From the NCBI GenBank assembly GCA_024698705.1, contig JAILQX010000047.1:186001-250000 (forward strand): a stretch of 64,000 bases of DNA, written 5' to 3'. The position numbers and the translations under genes are program-made. The stretch is from Lachnospiraceae bacterium (lineage in GTDB: Bacteria > Bacillota > Clostridia > Lachnospirales > Lachnospiraceae). Below, one piece after another: positions 8,645 to 17,801 of this stretch; position 1 is the first letter of the stretch; each line of letters starts with the position of its first letter. Under the pieces are notes generated by a model. That model saw only the letters and a program-made list of their open reading frames with translations, ran no database searches and was not told where the DNA came from.

Positions 8645-10327
8645 ATGTTAGAAAGCTTACACGTTAAAAATCTTGCACTTATCAAAGAAGATGAGGTCAC
8701 ATTTTATCCGGGACTTAACATCATGTCCGGTGAAACCGGTGCGGGTAAATCCATCATACTCGGTTCCATCAGACTGGCACTCGGGGCCAAGGCGGGGCGC
8801 GAGTATATCAGGAGCGGAGAAGAATATGCACTCATCGAGCTGATCTTTCGAAGTAACAGACAAGAAGTTGTCGATATACTTCACGATCTTGACCTTCCCA
8901 TCGAGAAGGACGGAACCATATTTATAACAAGAAAAATAATGGATGGCAGGAGTACGGCCAAAGTCAACGGAGAGACTGTGACCGGAAAGGGTCTTAAACA
9001 GCTGGCGTCGCTTTTGATAAGCATACACGGGCAAAATGACACTGCCGAACTCCTCGACAGCAGGAATTACCTCGATATACTCGATGATTACGCCGCGGGA
9101 GAGGTATCGGGCTTAAAGGAAAAGGTTGCACAGCTGTACGAAAAGTACGTAAAACTCAAAAAAGATCTCGAATACAACCAGAATTTAGATAAGGACAGGG
9201 ACAGGGAACTTTCGCTGGCACAGTTTGAACTTGCCGAGATAGAGGGCGCAAAGCTTGGGAAAGGCGAGGACGAAGAACTGGAAAACCGTTACAGGGTCAT
9301 GAAGAACGCCAAGAGGATAGTTGAGCATATTTCCAGGGCTTATTCGGCCATGGACGATGATGAAGGCGCCGGTTCCAAGATGGATCTTGCACTAAGGGAG
9401 ATACGGGCTGCACTCACATATGACGACGATCTTTCACAGACCGAGGAAAGTATAGCCACTGCCTGCGATATCATCACGGAATGCAAAAGAAGCCTGAGCG
9501 ATCATATGGCGGAGATGGAATTTTCGGAGGCGGAATTTGCCGAGATCGAAGAGAGACTTGATGTCATAAATCACCTGAAAAACAAATACGGTGACAGTAT
9601 AGAAAAGATACTCGAGTGCGCAGAAACCAGAAGACAGCGTATAGAGATGCTGTCTGATTTCTCGGTCTATCTCATTTCTTTAAAGACAGATCTGGCAAAT
9701 GCAAAGATCAAGCTGACTGAGGCCTGCAATGAGCTTTCGGGAGTGAGAAAGAGAAAGGCCGATATCCTTTCGGATGAGCTTATAAGAAATCTGAAGGAAT
9801 TGAATCTTGAGCATGCGACATGCTCAGTTAATGTGGATTTCGATCCGGACAATATGTCCGAGACCGGTATGGACACCGTTGATTTTTTGGTGTCATTCAA
9901 TGTTGGAGAGCCGAAGAAGTCGCTGAGTCTCGTAGCCAGCGGCGGTGAACTGTCAAGATTCATGCTTGCGTTAAAGGCCATAACGGCGGACAAAGAAAAT
10001 ACGGACACATTGATATTTGATGAGATAGATGCGGGTATCAGCGGCAAGACAGCATGGAATGTAGCGGAAAAGATGAATGTCATAGGCAGGGATCATCAGC
10101 TTATAGCCATCACACATCTGCCGCAGATCGCAGCCATGGCGGATACGCATTATCTGATTGACAAGAAGAGCGATGAAGAGAGAACCGAAACACACATCAG
10201 AAAGCTTGACAGGGACGAGAGCGTATCGGAGATAGCCAGACTTATGTCAACCGACGTGATCACGCCGTCGATCGAAGCCAGTGCGCTGGAACTTAAAAAC
10301 CAGGCATCAAAATATAAGAAATTATAA
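8645..10327 (+). CDS. recN: DNA repair protein RecN
   Basis: A 560-residue SMC-like ATPase that acts early in double-strand break repair. Walker A is GETGAGKSIIL near residue 30. A central coiled-coil region follows, then the signature VASGGELSRFMLALK, Walker B with FDEIDAGISG, and the ITHLPQIAAMAD H-loop. GGAGCACATATG gives a good ribosome site. Length is normal. It is the last gene of the long operon; no clear intrinsic terminator was seen after it. Confidence 0.96.
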   Translation: MLESLHVKNLALIKEDEVTFYPGLNIMSGETGAGKSIILGSIRLALGAKAGREYIRSGEEYALIELIFRSNRQEVVDILHDLDLPIEKDGTIFITRKIMDGRSTAKVNGETVTGKGLKQLASLLISIHGQNDTAELLDSRNYLDILDDYAAGEVSGLKEKVAQLYEKYVKLKKDLEYNQNLDKDRDRELSLAQFELAEIEGAKLGKGEDEELENRYRVMKNAKRIVEHISRAYSAMDDDEGAGSKMDLALREIRAALTYDDDLSQTEESIATACDIITECKRSLSDHMAEMEFSEAEFAEIEERLDVINHLKNKYGDSIEKILECAETRRQRIEMLSDFSVYLISLKTDLANAKIKLTEACNELSGVRKRKADILSDELIRNLKELNLEHATCSVNVDFDPDNMSETGMDTVDFLVSFNVGEPKKSLSLVASGGELSRFMLALKAITADKENTDTLIFDEIDAGISGKTAWNVAEKMNVIGRDHQLIAITHLPQIAAMADTHYLIDKKSDEERTETHIRKLDRDESVSEIARLMSTDVITPSIEASALELKNQASKYKKL

Positions 10328-10355
10328 AGACATGAACCACAATATGTAGTATAAT
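10327..10355 (+). promoter_or_regulatory. Candidate glgA promoter
   Basis: A perfect TATAAT lies at 10350-10355, with a weak AAGACA at 10327-10332, 17 bases upstream. It sits in the only gap between recN and glgA. Moderate support. Confidence 0.45.
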
Positions 10356-10409
10356 GATACGAGGTGGGAACTACAATAAATGAGCAGAAGCTCAGAAATG
10401 GGGACAGAT

Positions 10410-11855
10410 ATGAGAAATATCTTATTTGTGGCATCTGAAGGTGTTCCGTTTATCAAAACGGGCGGTTTGGCAGACGTAGTGGGGTCGTTGCCCAAATGCA
10501 TCGATAAAAAATATTATGATGTCAGAGTCGTTTTACCCAAATATACCTGTATGAAAGCGGAACTGAAGGACATGCTTCGGTACAAGCAGCACTTCTATAT
10601 GGATTTCCATTGGAAAAATGCATATGTGGGCATACTTGAGGCCGAGTATGACGGTATCACGTTTTATTTCATAGACAATGAAGGCTATTTCGGAGGCCTG
10701 AGACCTTACGGTGATGATGCCCTTTGGGAGATAGAGAAGTTTGCATTTTTCTGTAAAGCAACATTGTCGGCATTGCCGGTGATCGGTTTCAAACCCGATC
10801 TGATCCATTGTCATGACTGGCAGACCGGACTTATACCGGTTTATCTTAAGGAACGTTTTGCAGGCAATGATTTCTACAAAGGGGTTAAGTCCGTAATGAC
10901 CATACACAACCTTAAGTTCCAGGGTAAATGGGGCATCAAGGAAGTAAAGGAGATAACGGGACTTTCGGATTATTATTTCACATCGGACAAGCTTGAAGCA
11001 TACAAGGATGCCAACCTGCTCAAGGGCGGTATAGTATTTGCCGATGCGATCACAACCGTGAGTGAGACCTATGCGGAGGAGATCAAGACTAATTTCTACG
11101 GGGAGGGTCTTGACGGATTGCTCAACAGCAGAGCCGGAAGTTTACGCGGCATAGTCAACGGCATCGATTATGAGGACTTCAATCCGGAGACGGATCCCAA
11201 TATCCCCTTCCAATACGGGCCGAGGGATTTCAGAAAAGAAAAAGTTAAGAACAAACTTAAACTACAGGAAGAACTGGGGTTAAAGAAGGATGCGGGTGCC
11301 ATGATGATCGGCATCGTATCCCGTCTGACCGATCAGAAGGGCTTTGACCTGATCGCTTATATAATGGACGAGCTTTGCAGGGACAATGTTCAGATAGTTG
11401 TTCTGGGTACCGGCGAAGAGCGTTACGAGAATATGTTCAGACACTTTGACTGGAAATACGGTGACAAGGTTTCCGGCAACATCTACTATTCGGAATCGCT
11501 TTCACACAAGATATATGCGGCCAGTGATGCCTTCTTAATGCCGTCATTGTTTGAGCCTTGCGGATTGAGCCAGTTGATGGCACTCAGATACGGTACAGTT
11601 CCGATCGTCAGGGAAACAGGTGGTCTCAAGGACACCGTAGAACCCTACAACGAATACGAAAGCACAGGAACAGGTTTCAGCTTTCTCAATTACAATGCTC
11701 ATGAGATGCTCAGGACCATCCGCTATGCGGAGCATATCTACTACGACAAGAAGCGCGAGTGGAACAAGATCATCGACAGGGCGATGGCAGCCGATTTCAG
11801 TTGGTACACCTCTGCAGCCAAGTATCAGGAAATGTATATGTGGCTCGTGCCGTAA
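10410..11855 (+). CDS. glgA: Glycogen (starch) synthase
   Basis: A 481-residue GT5 glucosyltransferase that extends alpha-1,4-glucan from ADP-glucose. It shows the N-terminal KTGGLADVVGSLPK substrate loop, HCHDWQTGL, TIHNLKFQG, and the C-terminal FEPCGLSQLMALRYGT. The ATG at 10410 gives the usual family N-terminus (MRNILFVASEGVPF) and has GGGGAC just upstream. The in-frame ATG at 10380 has GAGGTGGG upstream and would add ten residues, so the start is not settled. No other glg gene is in the window; a terminator follows. Confidence 0.93.
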   Translation: MRNILFVASEGVPFIKTGGLADVVGSLPKCIDKKYYDVRVVLPKYTCMKAELKDMLRYKQHFYMDFHWKNAYVGILEAEYDGITFYFIDNEGYFGGLRPYGDDALWEIEKFAFFCKATLSALPVIGFKPDLIHCHDWQTGLIPVYLKERFAGNDFYKGVKSVMTIHNLKFQGKWGIKEVKEITGLSDYYFTSDKLEAYKDANLLKGGIVFADAITTVSETYAEEIKTNFYGEGLDGLLNSRAGSLRGIVNGIDYEDFNPETDPNIPFQYGPRDFRKEKVKNKLKLQEELGLKKDAGAMMIGIVSRLTDQKGFDLIAYIMDELCRDNVQIVVLGTGEERYENMFRHFDWKYGDKVSGNIYYSESLSHKIYAASDAFLMPSLFEPCGLSQLMALRYGTVPIVRETGGLKDTVEPYNEYESTGTGFSFLNYNAHEMLRTIRYAEHIYYDKKREWNKIIDRAMAADFSWYTSAAKYQEMYMWLVP

Positions 11856-11889
11856 AGCAAATGTTAAATGATCATATTGAACAATTTCG

Positions 11890-11926
11890 ACACTCTCCGG
11901 GAGAAATTCCGGAGGGTGTTTTTTAT
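11890..11926 (+). terminator. Intrinsic terminator after glgA
   Basis: ACACTCTCCGG pairs with CCGGAGGGTGT (one G-U) around an 8-base loop, followed by TTTTTT. Classic Rho-independent terminator. Confidence 0.9.
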
Positions 11927-11938
11927 TACCCGCATCAT

Positions 11939-11985
11939 TTGACAAAGACAAGACGGAAGAGTATGATTAGTTATACAAATCATAC
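11939..11985 (+). promoter_or_regulatory. Promoter with overlapping inverted repeat, ABC/AbrB operon
   Basis: TTGACA at 11939-11944 and TATGAT at 11962-11967 are 17 bases apart. A perfect inverted repeat, GTATGATT-9 bases-AATCATAC (11961-11985), begins in the -10 box, which suits a repressor site. The regulator is unknown; the AbrB-type gene at the end of the same operon is a candidate. Confidence 0.65.
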
Positions 11986-12044
11986 ATATTGCACAAAAAC
12001 CATTGCGGATGAATAATGTGATATAGACAGGCGAGAGGAGAGTA

Positions 12045-12770
12045 ATGAAAATGAGTACGATGCTCGATATCAGAAATTATACCAAGACATACGGAGGTGA
12101 CAGGAAGGCCTGTGACAACGTCAGTCTGAGCGTGGAGAGCGGAGATATCTTCGGTTTTATAGGCCATAACGGAGCGGGTAAATCGACTACGATCAGAGCT
12201 GTAGTTGGTGTGCTTGATTTTTCCGAAGGTGAGATATACATAGACGGACATTCGGTAAAGACCGAGCCTATGGAGTGCAAGAAGATCACGGCTTATATCC
12301 CCGACAATCCGGATCTGTATGAGAACCTTACAGGTATACAGTATCTGAATTTTGTGGCGGATGTATTTGAGATAAGCGCGGCAGACAGAGAAGAAAGGAT
12401 AAAGAAGTATGCAGATCGTTTTGAGATCACTTCATCTCTGGGTGAACTGATCGGAGCCTATTCACACGGCATGAAGCAGAAGATCGCGATAATCTCTGCA
12501 CTCATACATGAACCTAAGCTGCTTGTACTGGATGAGCCCTTTGTAGGCCTTGATCCCAAGGCAACGTTTATCCTGAAGGAAATAATGCACGAGATGTGCG
12601 ATAAGGGGACCGCGATCTTTTTCTCGACCCACGTACTGGATGTGGCAGAGAAACTGTGCAATAAAGTAGCGATCATCAAGCAGGGCAGGATAGTAGCTGC
12701 GGGTTCCATGGAAGAGATAACCGAAGGACATTCACTCGAAGAAACATTCCTGGAGGCGGACAATGAATAA
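12045..12770 (+). CDS. ABC transporter ATP-binding protein
   Basis: A 241-residue ABC ATPase of the ABC-2 exporter type. Walker A is GHNGAGKST, the signature is the atypical YSHGMKQK, Walker B is LLVLDEPFVGLDP, and the H-loop is FFSTHVLD. The start has GAGAGGAG upstream; a second ATG three codons in is possible. It overlaps the next gene, a large membrane protein, by eight bases, so the two form one transporter. The substrate cannot be told from sequence. Confidence 0.9.
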   Translation: MKMSTMLDIRNYTKTYGGDRKACDNVSLSVESGDIFGFIGHNGAGKSTTIRAVVGVLDFSEGEIYIDGHSVKTEPMECKKITAYIPDNPDLYENLTGIQYLNFVADVFEISAADREERIKKYADRFEITSSLGELIGAYSHGMKQKIAIISALIHEPKLLVLDEPFVGLDPKATFILKEIMHEMCDKGTAIFFSTHVLDVAEKLCNKVAIIKQGRIVAAGSMEEITEGHSLEETFLEADNE

Positions 12771-14382
12771 AAATATCATACTTCTTAAAACGCTCATTTC
12801 TTCCACGAGCCGGTTTAATATATACAGATATACAAAGGATAAAAAGAAGAAAAAGAAGGTCGTGGGTGCCGTCATAGGTATGGCATGTATGTATGCCATG
12901 CTCATAGGCTATGGTGCGTCCATAAGCATCGGGTACGGAAAATACGGACTTACCGGTTCGATCCCGCCGATGTGTGCAATGGTCATAAGCATACTTGCAT
13001 TTGTTTTCACATTCTTCAAGACCAACGGGTATCTCTTTAATTTCAGAGAATACGATATGCTGATGTCGCTGCCTTTTGAGGCTCGGACCGTCGCAGGATG
13101 CAAGTTCCTTTATATGTATATTAAGAGCATGCCGTGGTATCTGTGCATATCGGTTGCCATGATGGCGGTATACGGGAAATATGCACATATTCCGGTATAT
13201 ACGTATATCCTGTGGCTGATACTTACATTTATACTGCCCGTCATACCGATGCTGTTCGCTTCGTTCCTTGGATTTATCATAGCCAGGGTAAGCTCCGGTT
13301 TTAAGCATGGCAAGATCGCACAGATGATCCTTACGATGGCGTTCATCATATTTTGTTTCTCGATAAGGTTCATCATAGAGGATATGTTCAGAAATGAAAA
13401 GGTCGAAGCTACGTTAAATTCGATATCCGACAAGACGGACAGTGCTGCGAAGATGTATCTTCCGATCAAATGGTTTACGGATGCGGTGCGTTTGGGCACG
13501 GATATGCCCGGCACCGGGGCTGTGTCGGGAGCTTTGCTGCTCGCAGGTGTCAGCCTCATGCTGTTTTTCGCAGTATTTTTTATCGTCGGAAGGTCGTACA
13601 GAAATATCAACTCTGCAATGGCTTCTCACGCCGTAGGTAAAAAGTACAAAATGTCATCGATGAAAAAACGCAGTATTGTGCAGGCCATCGCCTTCAAAGA
13701 GTTTAAGAGGCTTACAGGCTCGGTGACATATATGACAAATATCGCAGTGGGTGAGATCCTGGCGGTGCTGCTGGGGATCATCATATTGATCTTGGGTTTT
13801 GAAAAGATCGTGGTGACGGTAACGCAGGGAGCACCGATCGATACCGCGATATTGCAGCCTGCGATCCCTTTCATCGGATATTTCTTTATCGGTATGGTTG
13901 CATCAACCGCGTGCTCGCCGTCGCTTGAGGGCAAAAATTACTGGATAGTCGCGAGTCTTCCGATCGAAAAGAAAACTCTGTACAGGGGCAAGATGCTCTT
14001 CAATATGTATCTGACGGCCCCGTTCATGATATTTGTGATCCTGTGCATGTGCATATCTGCGAAAGTGCCTGTGGGAGATGTGATCCTGTATCTGATCCTC
14101 GGTGTGGTGCTGTGCGGTTTCTCGACGGCGTGGGGCTGTGTATGCGGGATAAAGCATATGCGTCTTGACTGGGAAAATGAGATAGAAGTGATCAAGCAGA
14201 GTTCGGCTGTTGCGATATATATGTTCCCGAATATGTTTGTGTGCATGGGTCTTATCGTGCTGTCGGTAGTGCTGGGAATGCATATGAGCAATGTGCTCCT
14301 GACGCTTATATTGATCACGGTCGCGGCAGCGCTCACCTGGTTGAGTTATATTCGGGCAATGTCGCTTGCAGCTAAGCAGTAG
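12763..14382 (+). CDS. ABC transporter permease, large multi-spanning protein
   Basis: A 539-residue membrane protein with about 12 hydrophobic segments, partner of the ATPase just upstream (eight-base overlap). A run of lysines near residues 26-34 precedes the first membrane segment. FEARTVAGCKFLYMY and LPIEKKTLYRGKMLF resemble the cytoplasmic loops of ABC-2-like exporters that act on peptides or drugs. The family is only broadly recognised and no substrate is proposed. Confidence 0.75.
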   Translation: MNKNIILLKTLISSTSRFNIYRYTKDKKKKKKVVGAVIGMACMYAMLIGYGASISIGYGKYGLTGSIPPMCAMVISILAFVFTFFKTNGYLFNFREYDMLMSLPFEARTVAGCKFLYMYIKSMPWYLCISVAMMAVYGKYAHIPVYTYILWLILTFILPVIPMLFASFLGFIIARVSSGFKHGKIAQMILTMAFIIFCFSIRFIIEDMFRNEKVEATLNSISDKTDSAAKMYLPIKWFTDAVRLGTDMPGTGAVSGALLLAGVSLMLFFAVFFIVGRSYRNINSAMASHAVGKKYKMSSMKKRSIVQAIAFKEFKRLTGSVTYMTNIAVGEILAVLLGIIILILGFEKIVVTVTQGAPIDTAILQPAIPFIGYFFIGMVASTACSPSLEGKNYWIVASLPIEKKTLYRGKMLFNMYLTAPFMIFVILCMCISAKVPVGDVILYLILGVVLCGFSTAWGCVCGIKHMRLDWENEIEVIKQSSAVAIYMFPNMFVCMGLIVLSVVLGMHMSNVLLTLILITVAAALTWLSYIRAMSLAAKQ

Positions 14383-14459
14383 ATCATGGAATGATCGGTT
14401 GTATTGAAACAGATATGTAGGATCGCCGGCAAAGACCGGATCGACATTAGGAGGAAATG

Positions 14460-14681
14460 ATGAATAATAAGATCCCAAAGGGAAAATATGTGTGGTCAGC
14501 GACCGTAGGAGAGAAGGGACAGATAGTGATCCCGAAGCAGGCAAGAGAGATATTCGGTATAAATCCGGGTGATACGGTCCTGCTGCTCGGTGATGATAAG
14601 CGCGGTATCGCGATACCGCCCAAGGGTTCATTTTCCGACCTTTTCTCTAAGGCATTTTCCGAGAACAAACCTGAAGATTGA
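14460..14681 (+). CDS. AbrB/SpoVT-type DNA-binding protein
   Basis: A 73-residue protein with the swapped-hairpin AbrB fold pattern WSATVGEKGQIVIPKQAR followed by FGINPGDTVLLLGD. Such small regulators often accompany ABC-2 exporters in Clostridia. The ATG at 14460 is favoured over that at 14457, because AGGAGG at 14449-14454 leaves only two bases to the first one. It may control the inverted repeat at 11961-11985; this is inference from position. Confidence 0.85.
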   Translation: MNNKIPKGKYVWSATVGEKGQIVIPKQAREIFGINPGDTVLLLGDDKRGIAIPPKGSFSDLFSKAFSENKPED

Positions 14682-14712
14682 TATTTGGTTGAAAAAATAT
14701 TCAATAAAAGTA

Positions 14713-14741
14713 TTGACAAACGATCTGCGCCCCATTATACT
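14713..14741 (+). promoter_or_regulatory. Promoter of the flavoenzyme-TetR operon
   Basis: TTGACA at 14713-14718 and TATACT at 14736-14741, 17 bases apart. Just downstream, TGAA-6 bases-TTCA and repeated TGAAC words could form an operator for the TetR protein encoded in the operon. The promoter is strong by match; the operator is tentative. Confidence 0.75.
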
Positions 14742-14790
14742 GAACATAAATTCATTGAACAAATAATCAGCGAACAAAAAGGAGCAGATC

Positions 14791-16278
14791 ATGAAAAGGA
14801 AAGTTATAATAATCGGTGGCGGTATTTCGGGAATGACAGCAGGTATATATCTTCAGAAGGCAGGTTTTGACACAGTGATACTGGAGAAGAATGCTGTTCC
14901 CGGCGGTGAGTGTACGGGATGGAAGCGGGAAGGCTTTGTGATCGACAATTGCTTCCACTGGCTTACGGGTACGAAGGAAGGCAGCGATCTTAATGAACTG
15001 TGGAAAGAGATCGGAATGCTCGGTGGAGATGTGGATATATACCATAAAGACGAATTCTATTCATACACCTCGGACGGAAAGACCGTTACTTTTTGGAGAG
15101 ACTTGGAGCGCACAAAAGCAGAGCTTCTCGAACTTGCTCCGGAGGACAGGGAGAACATAGAAGCATTTATTGAAAATGTAAGAAAAGTCGAATCCATGAC
15201 GGTTCCGGTTGAAAAACCTTTCGATAAGATGGGACTGAAGGATTACGTAAAGATGGGTGCGTCCATGAAGGACATCCCTGCTGTGCAGAAAGCATATAAG
15301 GGAATGAGTATCGATGATCTGGCAAATACTTTCAAAAATCCCGTTATCAGGAGAGCACTTTGCCTGATGATCCCGCCAAAGTCACCTGCATTTTCATTTA
15401 TAGCATCCTATGCGACGATCACGGCAGGCAACGGTGACATTCCTCTCGGAGGCTCACTTGCGGCATCGCTCAGGATCGCATCTAAGTACGAGAGTCTCGG
15501 AGGAAAGCTTGTGAAGAATGCTCCGGTAAAAGAGATACTCATAGAAGGCGATATCGCAAAAGGAGCAGTCCTTGAAAACGGAGAAACGATAGAAGGCGAT
15601 TATGTTATCGCAGCGACAGATGCGGGACATATATTTACAAAACTCCTTCCCGAGTCATACATGCCGAAATCGCTGGGCAGAGAGTTTAAGAGTGGGAATT
15701 ACAGCGTATTTTCGGGATTCCATGCGGCATTTGCCGTTGACGGAGAGCATCGTTTTGGACAGGAATCCGAATTTTTTGATGCCGAAGAGATGATGGTTGC
15801 GGGCACTAAGGTTAATATTTTCGGGATTAAGTGTTATGATTATGACAGATCTTTTGCTCCCGAAGGAAAGTCTGTCATTCAGGTTCAGATAGTCCAGAGT
15901 GAGAATGATTACGAATACTGGAGATCGCTCAGAGACAGCAGTCCGGAGGAGTATAATAAAAAAAAGCATGAGCTTGCCGATGAGATCAGGGAGAGGATAG
16001 AGAAAAGTTTTCCCGAGGTTGCGGGAAAACTTAGACTTCTTGATACATGGACTCCCGCAACATACCAAAGATACTGCAATGCCTACAACGGAGCGTACAT
16101 GGCATTTGTGGCAGACAAGAATGTTAAATCCGTTAGGACCAAGGGAACAGTAAAAAGACTGAAAAACGTATTTCTTGCAGGTCAGTGGCTCATGGGACAG
16201 GGTGGTCTTCCCGTTGCCGCAGCCATGGGACGATTTGCAGCATGGAGAATAGCCGATAAGGAGAAGGTGTCATTATGA
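14791..16278 (+). CDS. Phytoene-desaturase-like FAD/NAD(P)-dependent oxidoreductase
   Basis: A 495-residue flavoprotein. The N-terminal dinucleotide-binding motif GGGISGMTAGIYLQKAG is followed by VILEKNAVPGG, and the C-terminal FAD part has NVFLAGQWLMGQGGLPVAAAMGR, as in CrtI-type desaturases and related amine oxidases. No carotenoid gene lies nearby, so the substrate is unknown; related proteins act on lipids or retinoid-like molecules. It has its own strong promoter and overlaps the TetR gene by four bases (ATGA), which suggests that the regulator senses a compound handled by this enzyme. Confidence 0.85.
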   Translation: MKRKVIIIGGGISGMTAGIYLQKAGFDTVILEKNAVPGGECTGWKREGFVIDNCFHWLTGTKEGSDLNELWKEIGMLGGDVDIYHKDEFYSYTSDGKTVTFWRDLERTKAELLELAPEDRENIEAFIENVRKVESMTVPVEKPFDKMGLKDYVKMGASMKDIPAVQKAYKGMSIDDLANTFKNPVIRRALCLMIPPKSPAFSFIASYATITAGNGDIPLGGSLAASLRIASKYESLGGKLVKNAPVKEILIEGDIAKGAVLENGETIEGDYVIAATDAGHIFTKLLPESYMPKSLGREFKSGNYSVFSGFHAAFAVDGEHRFGQESEFFDAEEMMVAGTKVNIFGIKCYDYDRSFAPEGKSVIQVQIVQSENDYEYWRSLRDSSPEEYNKKKHELADEIRERIEKSFPEVAGKLRLLDTWTPATYQRYCNAYNGAYMAFVADKNVKSVRTKGTVKRLKNVFLAGQWLMGQGGLPVAAAMGRFAAWRIADKEKVSL

Positions 16279-16847
16279 CAAGAGCCGAACAAAAAGAGAA
16301 CCGCAGAAAAGAGATCCTCATGAAGGCGCTCGATCTGTTTGTCACAAGAGGATACCGCGAGACTAAGATAACCGATATCGCGGAGAGCGTGGGGATGAGT
16401 GTTGGCCTGCTTTTTCATTATTTTGAATCCAAGGAGGCACTGTATCTCGAGCTCATAAAGATGGGAAGCGAAGGGACAAGATATCCCGAGAAACTTAAGG
16501 ATCTTCCGCCTGAAATGTTCTTTGACGTATTTCTTAAGGCCCTTTTTGAATATGCAGAGAAAGAACCATGGGTCTTTCAGATGTTTATACTGATGGGGCA
16601 GGCAGTTAAAAGCGGTGCGCCCGAGGAAGCGAAAAAACTCGCTCTTTCCCGCGATGCGATCGATTATTCCGTGAAGATAATCAAGGCAGGTCAGGAAAGC
16701 GGTGTGTTCAGAAAAGGAGATCCTGAAAGACTTGCAGAGTGCTTTTGGGCCTGTGTGCAGGGTGTGATGGAACAGATGGCTTCCTATCCCGGCTTCAAGG
16801 CACCGGATCCCGAATGGATCACAGCCGTGCTGAAAGATCAGGCGTGA
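16275..16847 (+). CDS. TetR/AcrR family transcriptional regulator
   Basis: A 190-residue repressor-type protein. The N-terminal helix-turn-helix covers residues about 10-55 (GYRETKITDIAESVGMSVGLLFHYF), followed by a helical ligand-binding domain. It is coupled to the upstream flavoenzyme by a four-base overlap, so autoregulation of this operon is likely. The ligand is unknown. Confidence 0.92.
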   Translation: MTRAEQKENRRKEILMKALDLFVTRGYRETKITDIAESVGMSVGLLFHYFESKEALYLELIKMGSEGTRYPEKLKDLPPEMFFDVFLKALFEYAEKEPWVFQMFILMGQAVKSGAPEEAKKLALSRDAIDYSVKIIKAGQESGVFRKGDPERLAECFWACVQGVMEQMASYPGFKAPDPEWITAVLKDQA

Positions 16848-16898
16848 TGCCGGAATTAATCGAAGTATCTGTGAAGAACTGTCGGAGGTGTGGAATAC

Positions 16899-17612
16899 AT
16901 GGCTGAAACGATTAAGATAAATGAGAATACATGGCGTTTTGAAGATGACGGCGTAAGGTTTTTCCTGCTTTGCGGCTATAAAAAGGCTGCTTTGATCGAC
17001 AGTGGAATGAATACTCCGAATGCAAAGCAAATGGCCGAAAGTCTGACGGACCTTCCGATCATTCTGATCAATACCCATGGTGATCCGGATCATATATCCG
17101 GCAATCCGGCTTTTGATGAGTTTTATATGAGTCCGGCTGAAGAGGATAATTACAGACACAATGGTGGAAAAGGGACCATCATACCTGTGAAAGAGGGTGA
17201 TGTGATCGAACTTGGAGATCGCCCGCTGAAGATCATAGATAATCCCGGACACACGCCCGGAAGCATAGCTGTTCTGGATGAAAAATACAGGGTTCTGATA
17301 AGCGGTGATTCGGTGCAGGACGGAAACATATTTATGTTTGGCAAATACAGGGATATTGACCGTTACATAGAGAGCCTTAAGCATCTTAAGGAGTATTACG
17401 GAATGTATGACGAAGTATATGCGATGCACGGGTCGATCCCTGTCGCACCCGATCTTACAGGTAAACTGATCGAAGGCGCAGAGCAGATACGCAATAAAAC
17501 TGCGAAGGGACAGATGATAAATATGTTCGGTAATGATGTTGTTCTCTACAGATTTCCTTTTGCAGGTTTTTTGTATGAGGATCGGGAAATTCATAAACAG
17601 GATAATTGGTGA
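16899..17612 (+). CDS. MBL-fold metallo-hydrolase
   Basis: A 237-residue metallo-beta-lactamase-fold protein. The metal motif reads THGDPDH, with Asp at the position of the middle His in the usual HxHxDH. It is followed by DNPGHTPGSIAVLD and LISGDSV, which supply other metal ligands. The ATG at 16899 is chosen because GGAGG lies 10 bases upstream; the GTG at 16890 is one base from that site. It lies about 50 bases after the TetR gene and may be part of that operon. Substrate unknown. Confidence 0.85.
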   Translation: MAETIKINENTWRFEDDGVRFFLLCGYKKAALIDSGMNTPNAKQMAESLTDLPIILINTHGDPDHISGNPAFDEFYMSPAEEDNYRHNGGKGTIIPVKEGDVIELGDRPLKIIDNPGHTPGSIAVLDEKYRVLISGDSVQDGNIFMFGKYRDIDRYIESLKHLKEYYGMYDEVYAMHGSIPVAPDLTGKLIEGAEQIRNKTAKGQMINMFGNDVVLYRFPFAGFLYEDREIHKQDNW

Positions 17613-17647
17613 AAAAATGCTGAGGTCGTGATCATACGCCCCAGCAT
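17612..17647 (-). terminator. Terminator of the tRNA-Ala transcript
   Basis: Read on the minus strand, ATGCTG-GGG pairs with CCTCAGCAT across a longer loop and is followed by six T residues. It starts just after the tRNA. The plus-strand reading has no T-run. Confidence 0.6.
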
Positions 17648-17654
17648 CTTGTAG

Positions 17655-17726
17655 TGGAGCATATGGGATTTGAACCCACGACCTTCTCGTTGCGAACGAG
17701 ACGCGCTCCCACTGCGCCAATGCCCC
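17655..17726 (-). tRNA. tRNA-Ala (anticodon CGC)
   Basis: The minus strand folds as a full cloverleaf of 72 nt. Acceptor arm GGGGCAT/ATGCTCC includes the G3:U70 pair that marks alanine tRNAs. The anticodon arm TCTCG-TTCGCAA-CGAGA gives anticodon CGC (codon GCG). The T arm is GTGGG-TTCAAAT-CCCAT and the discriminator base is A. The CCA end is not encoded, so it must be added enzymatically. Confidence 0.95.
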
Positions 17727-17801
17727 AAAACTTATCTAATAGCAAATATACCACAAATCTATGCATATGTGTAAAAAATCTGTGTTGAAATAGAAAAGAC
17801 T

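Noticed and set aside
13903-14631. Minus-strand ORF of 242 codons
   Set aside because: Antisense to the permease and AbrB genes, with Arg/His/Tyr-rich composition typical of shadow frames and no ribosome site.
16182-17720. Minus-strand ORF of 512 codons
   Set aside because: It lies antisense to the flavoenzyme end, TetR and MBL genes and begins inside the tRNA-Ala gene; its first residues are the translated tRNA, a known annotation artefact.
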